Source of the DNA: Centrapalus pauciflorus
Lineage: Eukaryota; Streptophyta; Magnoliopsida; Asterales; Asteraceae
Direction of reading: 5' to 3'
Assembly: GCA_020465985.1 (NCBI GenBank)
Contig: JAANYP010002036.1
Span: 372,001-436,000 of the forward strand
Length of the DNA: 64,000 nucleotides
The notes under the pieces were generated by a model. It did not search any database, was not told the DNA's origin, and saw only the letters and a list, made by a program, of their open reading frames with translations. The translations under genes were made by a program, and so were the position numbers. Positions 18,798-30,938 of this stretch are shown one piece after another (position 1 is the stretch's first letter; each line of letters starts with the position of its first letter).

Positions 18798-19348
18798 TTT
18801 TAGAATTACTTTTTCACGAATCATAATTTAATTTTGGAGAAAATCAGTAAACCCAAGAATTATGGGTTATTTCCTTTTTTTCCACTGTCACATATTGATC
18901 CTTCTTTAATGTTACCATACTAAATTCATCCTTTTGAACACCTTAATGTCGATCAACATTTCTTTATTCACAATTTCTATTTGGTACCGTCATAAACCCA
19001 TGAACCGAGGTCTTTTCCCCTTTGACCTACCTGATAAGCCCATTAAACTTTGACTGTTATTTTTGTTTTGATAGCATTAAATTTTGTTTTTATTTGAAAT
19101 TGTAAGTTTTTTTTAATCGAGATTAGTTTATTTAAAATTAATAATGAGTTGTAATATTGATAAACTGTCTTTTTAACGTGTTTATAATTTAGTTTGGCAA
19201 CTAATATTCATTTTTATTGTTAAAAGATCACCATGTAAATATTAAATAAATAAATTTAGTTTATTTATTCGGTACATATGATAAATAATAACGAATTTAT
19301 TTAGACTGTCATATTAATCTAAACAAAAATTAATGAAAACATAAATAA

Positions 19349-20905
19349 GAGTTAATTACAAAAATGGTCCATGTGGTTTGTCTTAAAATTTGGATTTGGT
19401 CCCTGAACTTTCAATTTTGCAGAAACGGTCCTTATTTTCATAGTTTGTTTGCAATTTTGGTCCCTCAACCTATTAACTTTTTAAATATGACCAAATTACC
19501 CTTATTTTGATACAAACTATAGGGACCATTTCCACAATTAATTTTTAACTCTTTTTTATTTTTAATTAAATAAATTATTTTTTAGTGTTACTTAAATTTA
19601 ATAAACTATAAAAAATAGAAAAGAATTATTTAATTACTTATGTTGGTTCATAAATGGTTTAGATATTTCTAGTCTTAATTAATTTTAATTTACTATAATC
19701 AAAGTGTAAACCAATCAAAATTTATAATAAAAAAAATCATTTATGTTTAGAAATTATTTTTTAAAGGTTCCATAAATAAGAAATTTTTTCTCTATAATTA
19801 TTTATACTGATTCATACATTTATAATAAAAAATATTTATGTTGATCAAACCACAAAGACCATTTATGTAATTGACTCCACTTTATTTTTAGTGTTAATTA
19901 ACTTTAATAAATAATAACAAATAATTATTTATGAGCCAACAGTTTAATTAAAGTTAAAAATATTAAAGAACTTAGATAAATAATAATTTAACGTTTAATT
20001 TGACCGAGTTAAAAAAACTTCCAAATGGTCTAAGACAATTCAAATTTTTTTATTTAACGTATCAATTATTTTAACGTTTTAATTTTTAATTACACCAAAA
20101 ACGATTTATAATTTTAGGTCCATACAACATCTTTGAGATTCATGATTAACAACTTTAATAATCAAACTTTGGTTTGTCAGACCTTTACATAAAATTTGAG
20201 AAATATAATCAGGTTTTCAATCTTCTTTCGTCTTTCAATTTGACTTGTCATTTTAATCTGATTAAATCAACACCTTAAAAATTTTAAACCATTTAGTTTT
20301 ATCACTTTACCATTATCACCTTGTTTTGATACAAATGTGAACGGATTATAAAATAGAATCTTTGGCCGATTTTATTTAAGAAGAAAGTAAAATATATTTG
20401 ACCAACAAACATATTTTTATTATAAATTTATGAACCAACATAAATAATTATAGAGTCAAATATTTTTATAATATTTTATATACGAAACCTCTAGAAAATA
20501 TTTTCTAAACATGAATGATTTTTTCGATTATAAATTTTGATTGTTTTACACTTTGATTATAGTAAGTTAAAATTAATTAAGACTAAAAATATTTAAATCA
20601 TTTATGAACCAACATAAATATTTAAATAATTCTTTTCTATTTTTATAGTTTATTAAATTTAAGTAACACTAAAAAATTATTTATTTAATTAAGAATAAAA
20701 AAGAGTTAAAAAATTAATTGTAGAAATGGTCCCTATAGTTTGCATCAAAATAAGGGTAATTTGATCATATTTAAAAAGTTAATAGGTTAAGGGACGAAAA
20801 TTGCAAACAAACTATGAAAATAAGGACCGTTTCTGCCAAATTGAAAGTTCAGGCTCAAATCTAAATTTTAGGACAAACCACAGAGACCATTTTTGTAATT
20901 AACTC
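19349..20905. mobile_element. Non-autonomous MULE-type element with long inverted arms and perfect 9-bp TSD
   Basis: The ends are GAGTTAATTACAAAAATGG and its exact complement CCATTTTTGTAATTAACTC. They are flanked by CATAAATAA at 19340-19348 and again at 20906-20914. The arms stay inverted for about 450-500 bp and carry GGTCCCT...AACTTTCAATTTT-type motifs. A 9-bp duplication with long arms is the Mutator signature. The 1.56-kb body has no open frame, so it needs a transposase from elsewhere. Confidence 0.85.
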
Positions 20906-21027
20906 CATAAATAAACTGTCATGTACAAGTGAGTTATTATGGTTTGAACATAATTTTTTTTTTTTTTTTTATCATTTTGCCCGTAAAAAGATCACTTGTT
21001 TTACCAAATATATATATTTTTTTATGG

Positions 21028-21478
21028 GATAATTACTAAAATAGCCAAATCTCACACTTTTATTCACTTTTTAGCCATTTTATATACATTTTACTAAAAT
21101 AGCCACAATTTACGTGACCACATTTACGTGATAGCCACAATTTACGTGATTTGTACTTTTTTTCATTTTTTAATGCATTACGTTACAAATGGTGTCTGGT
21201 CACGTAAATTATTGTACTTTACGTGACCATTTTTGCTCATTCCCCATGAATGTTTGGTGGGATGTCTTGTCACACTTTACGTGACCAAGTACAACAATTT
21301 ACGTGACCAAACACCTTTTGTAACGTAATGCATTAAAAAAATGAAAAAAAGTACAAATCACGTAAATTGTGGCTATCACGTAAATGTGATCACGTAAATT
21401 GTGGCTATTTTGGTAAAATGTATATAAAATGACTAAAAAGTGAATAAATGTGTGAGATTTGACTATTTTAGTAATTAT
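21028..21478. mobile_element. Foldback element carrying about ten TTTACGTGA motifs
   Basis: Starts GATAATTACTAAAATAG and ends CTATTTTAGTAATTATC. The ~200-bp arms pair around a short centre near 21250. TTTACGTGA or its complement TCACGTAAA occurs about ten times (for example 21111-21150, 21204-21230, 21270-21310, 21355-21400). No clear target duplication is seen. Confidence 0.7.
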
Positions 21479-23146
21479 CTTCTTTTATTGCGGGATGAAT
21501 TATGGTTTAAGATTTATGAATATCAAGCGCGTGTATTATGCATAATAGTGCTGCGAGTGGAGTGAAAGGAAGAAGTGCAGTTTGTTTGACAAATAAATTC
21601 AAGGGTAGGATAGTCAAACTTAATATGCCACGTGTACCGGTTAGACACTAACACGTTTAATTCCTAAGATTTGTTGAATTTTTAACTTTCAATTCAATAA
21701 TGTTGCCACGATACCGGATATGCCCCTCTTGTTGGACCACCCCTCTGTCCCCTCCCATAGTCCCCCATGTGATGTTTACGTGGCAAATCGTCTTTTCGCT
21801 TTCGTCGTTTAATTTTTGGAGGGATGGTAGTAAAACTAGCAACGCGTAGACTGATAAAGAAATTGAATGGACAAGATAATGAAATGAACAATATAATATA
21901 ATGTATTATTACGGTTCCTTGTCTTGTTTGTTTATATCATTGGAATGAAATGAGTTATTACTAGTTAAACACAAGGCTGATCTGAGCAATGTCAACACAG
22001 ACAACCCATAATTCGTTTGCATGTTTCACGTGCATGAAAGATTCAACGACAGTATCATGACTTGTTAGGAAGCGAACAACTATTGCAGAGTACTACTACA
22101 AAGGCAATGTTGATCAACATTTTATATGAAAACCGTGGATAACAAAAAGAGCTTCTAGGCGTACTATACATTGACCGAGAAGAATAGAGCGACCATAATA
22201 TATAGGTCCATATGTTGCCTGTCTCATACATATGTTGCCTGTTCATGAGCATACTTCTCAACGTTGTGATAATGTCGTTAGGAAACACTCTTTAGTCTTT
22301 ACACAAAATTAAACTTAAGATATAATGATGGGCCTAATATGGTCAATCCAAAATCCACGCATACGAGTATTAAATAGAAAAGAATATTAGGATTTAGTGT
22401 AGATGACCTAATTTGACTAGGCCATCTACGTTAAAACCAAATATTCTATTCTACCTGATTAATAAAAAGAACTTAGTACATACTATATTACTATATCATA
22501 AGGATATGAAGATGATCTGATGATGGCTTCATTGTCGGTAAACACGAGTAAATTTAGTACAAGTAACTGTCCAATAAATAATGGCTTCAAACATTAAAGC
22601 AATAACAATCTCTAGGACTATCAAATTTGATTGATGGACACACAACATTTAGGCAATTGTCACTTAAAACACATTGAAGCTAAAGGAGATCTTAGAAAAC
22701 TAAGTATATTAGATGTGTATACACCACATATATATAATCACCTGCAACCATTCATGGGCATTTGGGTGTGGCTGTGTGGATATGTGGCTGGGTTTGCCTG
22801 ATTTTTATGATTTGGACAGAAAAAAACAAACTAAAATACAAATATTTCTATTAGGACTGACAATTTCTGCACACTTACTATGCAAATGAGTCATATTGGA
22901 CTCTATTTTAAGTGTGGTGGGCTCACTTAAAATTACTAAATGGGTAGAAATGGGGTTGAGGAAAAAAAAACACGGGTCAAAATGGGCATCAATCGAAAGG
23001 AACGCGTTGTAATGGGCATCAGACTTCCATTCAATTTTCATTGGTCAGTTAATCGGTTCTTGACCGGTTAAATTAACCAACTGGTCTAAGTTTCAAAAAT
23101 TGTGTAGTAAATATGAGAAATGATTGACATACTTAATTCATGAGAC
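21479..23146. other. Intergenic DNA, no gene recognised
   Basis: Short frames (21657-21891, 22055-22288 and 22805-23041, all minus) show no family features. A degenerate AACCGGTTAA-rich stretch at about 23037-23110 resembles one at 25011-25100. Confidence 0.5.
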
Positions 23147-24372
23147 TAAGGTGCTGTTTGATTGCATAAGAGGTTAATTGTCTGATGTCTGATTCCACTT
23201 CTGATTGATGAGAGGTGGTCCTGATAAGATACTAAGATCTAATAAGAGAATTCAATAAGTCTGTTTGTTTTATAAACTATCTGATTCTGTTATTTTTATT
23301 AATTTTACATATTAATTCCCAAAACCAAACAGATATCACTGATTAAAGTCAAATATCAAGTAAGAATAATATCATTGAATCAAAGTGATCTATGTAAACA
23401 TTTAATATTATTCAAATAACATTAACAAGATTTAAGTAAGAAATCAATTCAAGTTTATAAGTTATAATCAAGTAACATAAATGCATTCAATAAACATATA
23501 ACCAACATGCTTTCAAGAATCAAATAACAATTAAAGTTTATAAGTTATAATCAAGTTTATAAGGTTACGTTTATTAACATCCAAATAACTTAAGTTTATA
23601 AGTTATATAGATATGTTATGAAAAATAATAAATTTTATCAAAAAGTGTTGGAATATTTCTCGTTATAATAAATATGGTAAGAGGTAGGGTAGGGGTGGGG
23701 TAGGTTGAGGGTGGGGTGGGGTAAATAGGGTAGGGTAATGGTGTAGGGGTAGGGTGGGTAGGTTAAGGGGTAAGGTGGGTGGGGATGGGTAGATTTGAGG
23801 GGTAGGGTAGGGGTGAGGTGGGTAGGTTTGAGGGGTAGGGGTGGGAAGAGATAGGGGTAGGGTGGGGTGGGATAAGGAGGGGTGAGGTGGGGTGGGTAGG
23901 TTTGATGGGTTAGTGTAGGGGCGGGGTAGAGTGGGATAGGGTAAGTATGGGAGTGGGGTGGGTAGGGTTAAGGGTGGAGATGTGGATGGGGTGATATAAG
24001 TAAGTTAAGGGTAGTTAGGGTAGGGTGAGATTAGGTGGTTGAGGGTAGGGTATGTTGAGGGTGGGGTGGGGTAGGGGAGGGTAGGGTAGGGGGTAGGGGT
24101 AGGGGGTTTAGGATAGGGTAGGGTAGGGGTAGGGTGGGTGAGGTAAGGTATGGGGTAAAGGTAAGGGTGGGGTGGGAGAGACGTGTTTTTTTTTTTTTTG
24201 TGTGATAAGTGGTGATAAGAAGCATATCAAAGTCTTATCCTGATAAGACATAATAAGAGAATTTTGACTCTTATGTCTTCTGCATATCAAACGCACTTAT
24301 CAGTATTTGCTCTTACCGAATAAGAGCTTACCTCTGATAAGAGCATGATAAGTGGCTATCAAACACCCCCTA
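23147..24372. mobile_element. hAT-like element enclosing a G-rich array
   Basis: The left end, AAGGTGCTGTTTGATTGCATAAG, mirrors the right end, GGCTATCAAACACCCCCTA. Both sides carry CTGATAAGA / TCTTATCAG-type motifs. The GGTGTTTGATNGC terminus fits plant hAT miniature elements. The 8 bp on each side (CATGAGAC, AAAGTATG) do not match, so the exact ends or class are uncertain. The middle is the array at 23681-24182. Confidence 0.5.
23681..24182 (+). repeat. Degenerate GGGTA / GGGGTGGG minisatellite, strongly G-rich on the plus strand
   Basis: About 500 bp made almost entirely of GGGTAGGG, GGGGTGGGGTA and GGTTGAGGG units with no fixed period, with almost no C on the plus strand. Many runs of three or more G separated by 1-4 bases could form G-quadruplexes. 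It resembles, but is not, the plant telomere unit TTTAGGG. Minus-strand frames across it are artefacts. Confidence 0.85.
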
Positions 24373-25410
24373 AAAGTATGCCTAATACATTCAATGCATG
24401 ACATGTGTCATGTACACTTTTTCTCACGTGTGATCCTTTGATTTTAACATGTTTCATGATCTTAGATTTAGGTTGATTTGTAGGCTTACAAGTTATGAAC
24501 ATTTGGACCAAATCAACCCAAATGGGCCCGGATAAAAAAACCGAAAATCAAAATTAGCGAAATGGAAAAACCAAAACCGATCCAATGTTTATAAAACGAT
24601 TTTGGTCTAGTCCGGTTTTTCAGTCCTCGAACCAATTGGACCCAGTAAGAGTTTTATTGCGGAATGTACAACAAACAAATAACAAGGAGGGGAGGTAAGA
24701 ATCTTTTATTTTAAATTCAATTCTGATTTAGGTCGGGTTAAAAACAAAAAAGACAATGATCCGAACCTAGAAAAACGATTAAGGGGCTTTTATTGAAACC
24801 GAAAACGTACCAAATTATATAAAACCAGTATTGGACCAAACCGATTTTCGGGTTTTTTTTGGTCCGGTCCTCTTTTTTGGTCCAAAGTGTTCATCCCTAA
24901 GTTAATCATGTCAATCATTTCTCAATAAATATATATATAATACATGAAAACAAAACATTATCATCATTACCACATTATCTGGTCCGTCTCTACCGCTGAT
25001 GTTGCACCCTCCTTTCCATTAATTTGGGTTGGCCAGTTCGTTGGTTCTTTACCAGTTAAATTGAACCAACTGGTCCAATTTTCAAGTTTATGTAATAAAT
25101 AGGGTTGTAATCGAACAGAATAAACATGAACGAGGGTATGTTCATGTTCGTTCATTTAATTTTATCCGAACAAACAAACGAACACAAACATTAATGAGCA
25201 CGATATTTTATGTTCGTGTTTGTTTTTAACAAACATAAATTAACACAACAAATGAAATGAATTCTGTTAACAATATTATGTCACTTAGATAGTAAAGGAA
25301 GCAAAAATAGTACAGTAAAATAACAATATGTTAACTTACAGAAAATGTAGATGAAGCAAAAATAGTAACCGAAGTTAAGAACTTACATAATATAACAATA
25401 TGTTAAAAAA
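24373..25410. other. Intergenic DNA with decayed repeat pieces
   Basis: No gene. It contains ACCGGTTTTTCAGTCC-type sequence (24600-24860), the second copy of the AACTGGTCC-rich block (25011-25100), and a GTTCGTTC-rich stretch (25105-25240) that recurs in altered form at 26790-26900. Confidence 0.5.
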
Positions 25411-25931
25411 TAGGGTTAATTGTGCAAAAAACCACAAACTTGTCAGGTTTTTGTGATTAAAACCCTAAACCATTTTTCGTTGCATAGAAAACCTCGAACT
25501 AACAAAAAAAAATCAGTAAATCAAGGTTTTATCAATGGATAACCGGCTGAAACCGGTTATTATTCTACGTGAACTGGTTATAACCTACATGAAATAAATT
25601 TTAATTGTTGAAGTCGGTTGTCAAGTATTACACATCATTTAAACCCCCGTTGACAATTTTTAAATGTAATTTTTAAACGAGATTACATCATCAACGGGGG
25701 GTTAAAATGATGTGTAATAGTTGGCAACCAGTTTCAACAACTAAAATTTGTTCCACGTAGGTTATTTACCGGTCCACGTAGGATTAATAACTAGTTTCAA
25801 CCGGTTACCCATTGATAAAACCTTGATTTACTGATTTTTTAGTTAGTTCGAGGTTTTTTATGCAAAAATAGTTTGTGGTTTTAATCACAAAAAAACTGAT
25901 AAGTTGGAGGTTTTTTGCGCAATTATCCCTA
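25411..25931. mobile_element. 521-bp foldback MITE
   Basis: Begins TAGGGTTAATTGTGCAAAAA and ends TTTTTTGCGCAATTATCCCTA. The arms pair over most of their length, including AACCGGTTAT against CAACCGGTTA and CCCCGTTGA against TCAACGGGG. The flanks are poly-A, so the target duplication cannot be read. Non-coding. Confidence 0.75.
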
Positions 25932-27099
25932 AAAAAATAACTTTTGTTAACTTACATAAATTTTTTGATTTTTTTCAAACCATAAGAACTTATAGAAAAC
26001 AACAATATGTTAAAAAGAATAACTTCTGGAAAACTCAAAAGTCAAAAAACAAGTAAAGCAAACTGAATAATATGTTACAATAATTAAACCTAGTCCTGAC
26101 TCATTTATCTTGTAATAATCGGTTATCACTCTTCATAAATAGAAACTAGATGAAGGGAGAATAGCAATCAAGAGTTAATGACATACATAGTGTGATCGAG
26201 AGATTGCTTGACCGAATTAGATAGATCTCTAGGTAAGAAAGCATTGACAGTGATATAGATTTGGAAGTGCGGTTAGGGTGTTCAAAATCAGATATTCAAA
26301 ACTTCTGATAGTGATTTTTACTATCCGAATCCGAAATTTCGGATATCCGATTTTTGTATATCCGAAATTTCGGATTCGGATATCGGATTATCCGAATATC
26401 CAAAAATTTATATTCTTTATTTTTTTAAGAATTAAATCAAATATTTAAATATCTAAAATACAAAGGATTGCACTTTTATATAGTATTGTTTGGTAAATAA
26501 TTTTTAAAATACAATGATTTGAGAAATAAAATATAAAAGAATTAAGATAGAGTTTCATTGTAGTTTTCAAAAACAAAAGAAATATTTGTTTTATTTTTAA
26601 TATATCAGATAAAAGCCTAAAAGCCTAAAATAACTGTTTATTAATGAGAGTTTAAAAATCGTAAAGACGTAAAGTTATGTGAAGAGAGTTTAAAAAAACA
26701 ATTCTTAATTAATTATATATATTTTAAATAATAACATAGAAAATAAACGAATCATTAACTATTAATAATTTATATCTAAAGAAAATAACATACATAAACG
26801 AACGTAAATAAACGAGCGTCATCGAACGTTCATGAACACATATGAACAAACGTATATGGTCGTTCGCTTAATAAAACGAACACAAATGAACTTTCCACGT
26901 AACAATTCGCAAACGGTTCCCTAAGAAGGTTAGATTAGGGCACTGCTTTAAGAACTATAATTGTAAAATAAAAATAATAAAGGACCAAAAGTGTAAAAGA
27001 GCAAAAGGCGGATGGACCATATATGTAATTCACCAACTTTAGGAGAATAATGATGATGACATACATTATACATAGACAGGCTCAGTCCAAAATCCCATA
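25932..27099. other. Intergenic DNA upstream of the RraA-like gene
   Basis: No gene. A compact palindromic block at 26320-26400 repeats ATCCGAAATTTCGGAT. GAACG/CGTTC-rich sequence lies at 26790-26900. The region after about 27040 probably includes the promoter of the next gene, but no clear TATA box was chosen. Confidence 0.5.
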
Positions 27100-27227
27100 A
27101 AGCCATTAATAACAGTGCCCTCCACTGATATTCTTTCGCACTGATTTTGGAGTAGCTACGATTGGAGAAACAAGGATTCTGTGATCTGAATTTACGATCT
27201 GCTGTTCTGCTAGCTTATTGAATCAAG
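27100..27227 (+). promoter_or_regulatory. Probable 5' UTR exon of the RraA-like gene
   Basis: A GC-richer stretch ends at a good donor, AATCAAG|GTAACTC (27227/27228). The first exon of the gene is placed here because the coding exon starts only nine bases after an acceptor (CATTGCAG, 30428) and needs an upstream exon. The transcription start is not determined. The leader contains no ATG in a long frame. Confidence 0.45.
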
Positions 27228-30200
27228 GTAACTCATCTCTCATCTTCTTCAAGTAATTTTAATCTGTGATTGACTCCATGAACTATGCTCGAATCAATTT
27301 TTTGTATATTCGTAATTATAATCTTCATCAGCTGATTACATCTAGTTCGAGTTCTTTCAATCTCGCTATATTGTGATTCCGTCATATGACAGCGGTTTTA
27401 GAGATTAGGAATTTACATATTTAGAGACTGATGAATACCGTGCAATCAGTCGTATGATATTTGTGACAAGGAGTTGATTTGAGGAGGTTGAGCTTACTCG
27501 ATTGAATTTAGAGAAAGAATTACAGATTTATTTAGAGAGTGAAAGAAGGAAATAAATCAATGATCGTATAGAAATTCCCAAAATGAATATGAGAATTTAT
27601 TCTTTAGAGTTCTAGACTTTAGGTGGGTGTTCTCTCGATCATTAGCAGATTTGTGAAGGAAATCCCCCATCTACACATTTTTATAAGTTAGTTTCCTTCA
27701 TTTAAAGGATTTTAACTAATCACTTCTACTCGTATGTTAGATAGGTTCTTGGCAATCTTGCTAGATCTTGTGGAGTTCACTTGGCGCCAAGCCAACCCTT
27801 TGCTTGAAACAATTTACGTCACCACCACCTCCCACCGGAAATACCCTCTAATTCCTTCCTCCTCCACAAACCACTGTCACTCTACCTCATCGATTTCTGA
27901 TTTCTAGTTCTGGTTTGTCTCCCTCTGCCTCTCACACTCTGATTGGTTAATTTCACAAACCTCTTTCTTGGTTTCTGATTTCTGGTTCTGGTTTCGTCAT
28001 TCTGTACATGTTCTTGTAATTGATGTTGATTTGTGTCTTTGGTTTATATGATGTGTGCACATGCGTTCAGATATTTTTGTTTCCTTCGATTTATTGTCGG
28101 GGTTTTTAGTTGATGATTTGTCTTAGGTCTTTTATTAGGTTTTAAATTAAGTAAAATGCCTAAAAAGAAATTTCTTTGGCCTGAACATGTTTGTTGAAAT
28201 GCACAAGAGAAAATTGTCATGATTATTTAACTTGTGGAAACAATTGCTATTTTAGTTAAAATTCAATTGCAATGGTACATGCTTAAATACATAGTGGTCT
28301 TTGTATTTCTCCTTGGTCCTCCGTATTTACTTATATATGAAGGGATGATTTGTTCTTTAAAACTAGACAAACAAAGTCATGTGTTCTCTGTTTAGGTTGA
28401 GCTGGTTCATGATCCAAATTACGGACTGGTATCTTTGAACAAGTTCTTATGTTTCTTCATAAGAAATCTCAGAAACGCTACTATTTCCTGTTGTATATTA
28501 CAGAACATTATTAGAAGATCGTTAAGAGTCATAATCATTTGTGTCTAATATCACTTACGCAAACTTAATAAAATATATTCTCTTTTATATAGAATTGAAA
28601 AATAAGGTGTCCAGCAAACATGAGGTGCTTAGATGCTTGTACCAGTAGAGGCGCTATACTTTGACAATTCTTATTGAATTTGTGCTACCTAAATAATCCT
28701 TGTGAGCATATTTAAATTAAGGTCATAATACATTGCAAGTAGAAAGCATGAGGCTTCCAATCTCTCTTAAGTATCAAGTGTCAAAATTTATCAGTGAATG
28801 AATTGCCTCTATTGTAAAAAAATATGTAATATACTAATTGGATTTGATTGCACACTGTACCCAGTTACATACGGTTTTTTGGCCTTTTGGGTTGCTAGTG
28901 TTGGGGCGCTTTGTTTTTGCATCTTAGTTGCTGTTTTGCTGCTTGAGTAAAGATTTTGATTGTTCTGTTGGTTATGGTGTAACAGTTGTGTTTATTTATG
29001 TTAAAGGGGTTGGTTTATATATATGTTTCACATGGGCCATGGCATAGTATTAGATAAGTTACAATTTAAGTTTAGTCTTATAGCGGTTTTGTTTTGTTCC
29101 TTTCTTCTTGGCTTCCAAGCCTCCAACTCCAAGGTAGGGTTGTGTTGTACTTGTACTCTTTACCCAAAACTTGCACATTGTGCTTCATGCACTTGTAAAT
29201 TGATCATGACCAGTCTTCCTTTGACATTGTTGTATTATTTGTTTGGTAAATTAGGTATGGAAGAAATGGATAGTTATGCTGAATTTTTATATTTATTTTA
29301 TATCAAATAATATACTAAATAACTCGTAAGTTGATCATTATACATAAGTTAAACTTCTCTTTCATATTGTTCATTCAACACAATGAAGACCGAAAGTTAG
29401 AATTGTCATTTTGTATCATTTAGACTATTCTTTCAACAAAATAAACAAACAACAATTACTCAATAACAACCTTGCTTAATCCAGACAACCCTTCATATTC
29501 GGACAACACTTGGTGAAAAAACAAGCAAACAGCCCCCTTAAATTACTTCCTTGTTCCGTAAACATAACCTACATGAGCTTTGACTATCAAATCTGAACTT
29601 AATGGTTTTTTTAATGCAACATCATCCATATGATAACATAATCTTTTATTTCATCAGTAAATTTTTTTTATTGAAAATTTTAGTTTACATCTTGAAGTAG
29701 GCGATCATCAAAATCTAGTACATCGAATCTTGTCAGCAGTTATTTAAGTTCCTTTGGATGTGGAAGAATCAAGATGGGTGGGTGTCAGCAGTTATTTAAC
29801 ATCACACTCACTTTTGTTTTTAAACGTGTGCAATGAATATGTGCTAGAACATTGTGATCATTCTTACCCTAGCAGATTGGCCCACTGGCTGTTTAAAGTC
29901 AACATCACCAATTATATTAACAATCTACATGTGAAAGGTACATTCATTTTCTATTTAAATTTGGAGGAAAATTCAAACTGTGTTACCCTAGAAAACCATC
30001 TAAATGTCCCCTGTATTTTGTTTGGTAAAGCTTGCCTTACTCTTGCATATTATCATTCTATGGTTGTTTGTACACTCAGGGCTGTTTGATTACTTACTAA
30101 AGGAACCATTAAGAGGTCATTTATTCTCACAAAAATATGAAACGGAGTTTTGGCCGCTTGACACACGTTACTTTTATGGGTGAAGTACAATTAAACTACT

Positions 30201-30428
30201 ATGTGCTTACTATGATGCCAATGGCTAGTTTCTTGAGCACCCCTCTCTTGTGAAAAACAATTGGTGATAATCGTCAATGGCCTAAACAAATGGAACTAGT
30301 AGTATATAGTATGCAATAGATTTGTCATTGTAGCAAATGCTGGTTCTTGAAGCTCAATCAGGAGCGAATCAAATGTGAGATTCTGATATAACATTAGTGA
30401 TCTGAGAACAATATGATACTCATTGCAG
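27228..30428 (+). other. Probable 3.2-kb 5'-UTR intron
   Basis: Bounded by AAG|GTAACT and TTGCAG|ATTTAGG. It is T-rich, as plant introns are. Two plus frames inside it (29023-29310 and 29754-30089) have no recognisable features. A hAT-like fragment (GGGCTGTTTGATTACTTACTAAAGG) lies at 30080-30125. Additional UTR exons within it cannot be excluded. Confidence 0.45.
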
Positions 30429-30437
30429 ATTTAGGTG

Positions 30438-30938
30438 ATGGCCTTAGTTACAACTGCAGAAGTTTGTGATGCAAACCCTCAACTTATTGTAAGTGGCGAG
30501 CTTCGTGCACTCCAGCCAGTTTTCCAGATATACGGCAGGCGCCAAGTATTCTCTGGTCCAGTGGTCACCCTCAAAGTCTTTGAAGACAATGTTTTGATCC
30601 GTGAATTTCTTGAGGAGAAGGGTAACGGGCGAGTCTTGGTGGTTGATGGGGGTGGAAGCTTGAGGTGTGCAATACTTGGTGGCAATCCCGTAGTGCAAGC
30701 TCAGAACAACGGATGGGCTGGTATTGTGGTCAATGGCTGCATTAGAGACGTTGATGAAATCAACAGTTGTGATATCGGGGTGAGAGCACTTGCTTCTCAT
30801 CCGGTGAAAGCTAATAAGAAGGGAATCGGGGAGAAACACGTTCCTGTTGCATTTGCTGGGACTAGGATCTGGGATGGGGAATACCTTTACGCAGACACAG
30901 ACGGGATTTTGATCTCTAAAACTGAGTTATCTGTCTGA
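30438..30938 (+). CDS. RraA-like protein (putative 4-hydroxy-4-methyl-2-oxoglutarate aldolase)
   Basis: 166 codons in a single exon from ATGGCC at 30438 to TGA at 30938. The protein closely resembles plant RraA-like proteins throughout: LRALQPVFQIYGRR near residue 24; VVDGGGSLRCAILGGN near 70, forming the binding loop; GWAGIVVNGCIRDVDEI near 94, with the Arg-Asp pair used for substrate and divalent metal in this family; and DIGVRALASHPVKANKKG. Members act as class II HMG/oxaloacetate aldolases; bacterial RraA instead inhibits RNase E. Length and both ends match the plant family (about 166 residues). No targeting peptide is seen, so cytosol is likely. An alternative GTG three bases upstream is not used in plants. 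The family call is strong; the physiological substrate in plants is not settled. Confidence 0.9.
   Translation: MALVTTAEVCDANPQLIVSGELRALQPVFQIYGRRQVFSGPVVTLKVFEDNVLIREFLEEKGNGRVLVVDGGGSLRCAILGGNPVVQAQNNGWAGIVVNGCIRDVDEINSCDIGVRALASHPVKANKKGIGEKHVPVAFAGTRIWDGEYLYADTDGILISKTELSV

Noticed and set aside
23681..24182. Interstitial telomere
   Set aside because: The units are GGGTA/GGGGTGGG without the regular TTTAGGG plant repeat.
24031..24296. Minus-strand Pro/Leu/Thr-rich frames
   Set aside because: They are the complement of the G-rich array; no start context or family match.
29023..30089. Plus frames of 95 and 111 codons upstream of the RraA-like gene
   Set aside because: Both lie in the probable 5'-UTR intron, lack recognisable motifs and have intron-like composition.
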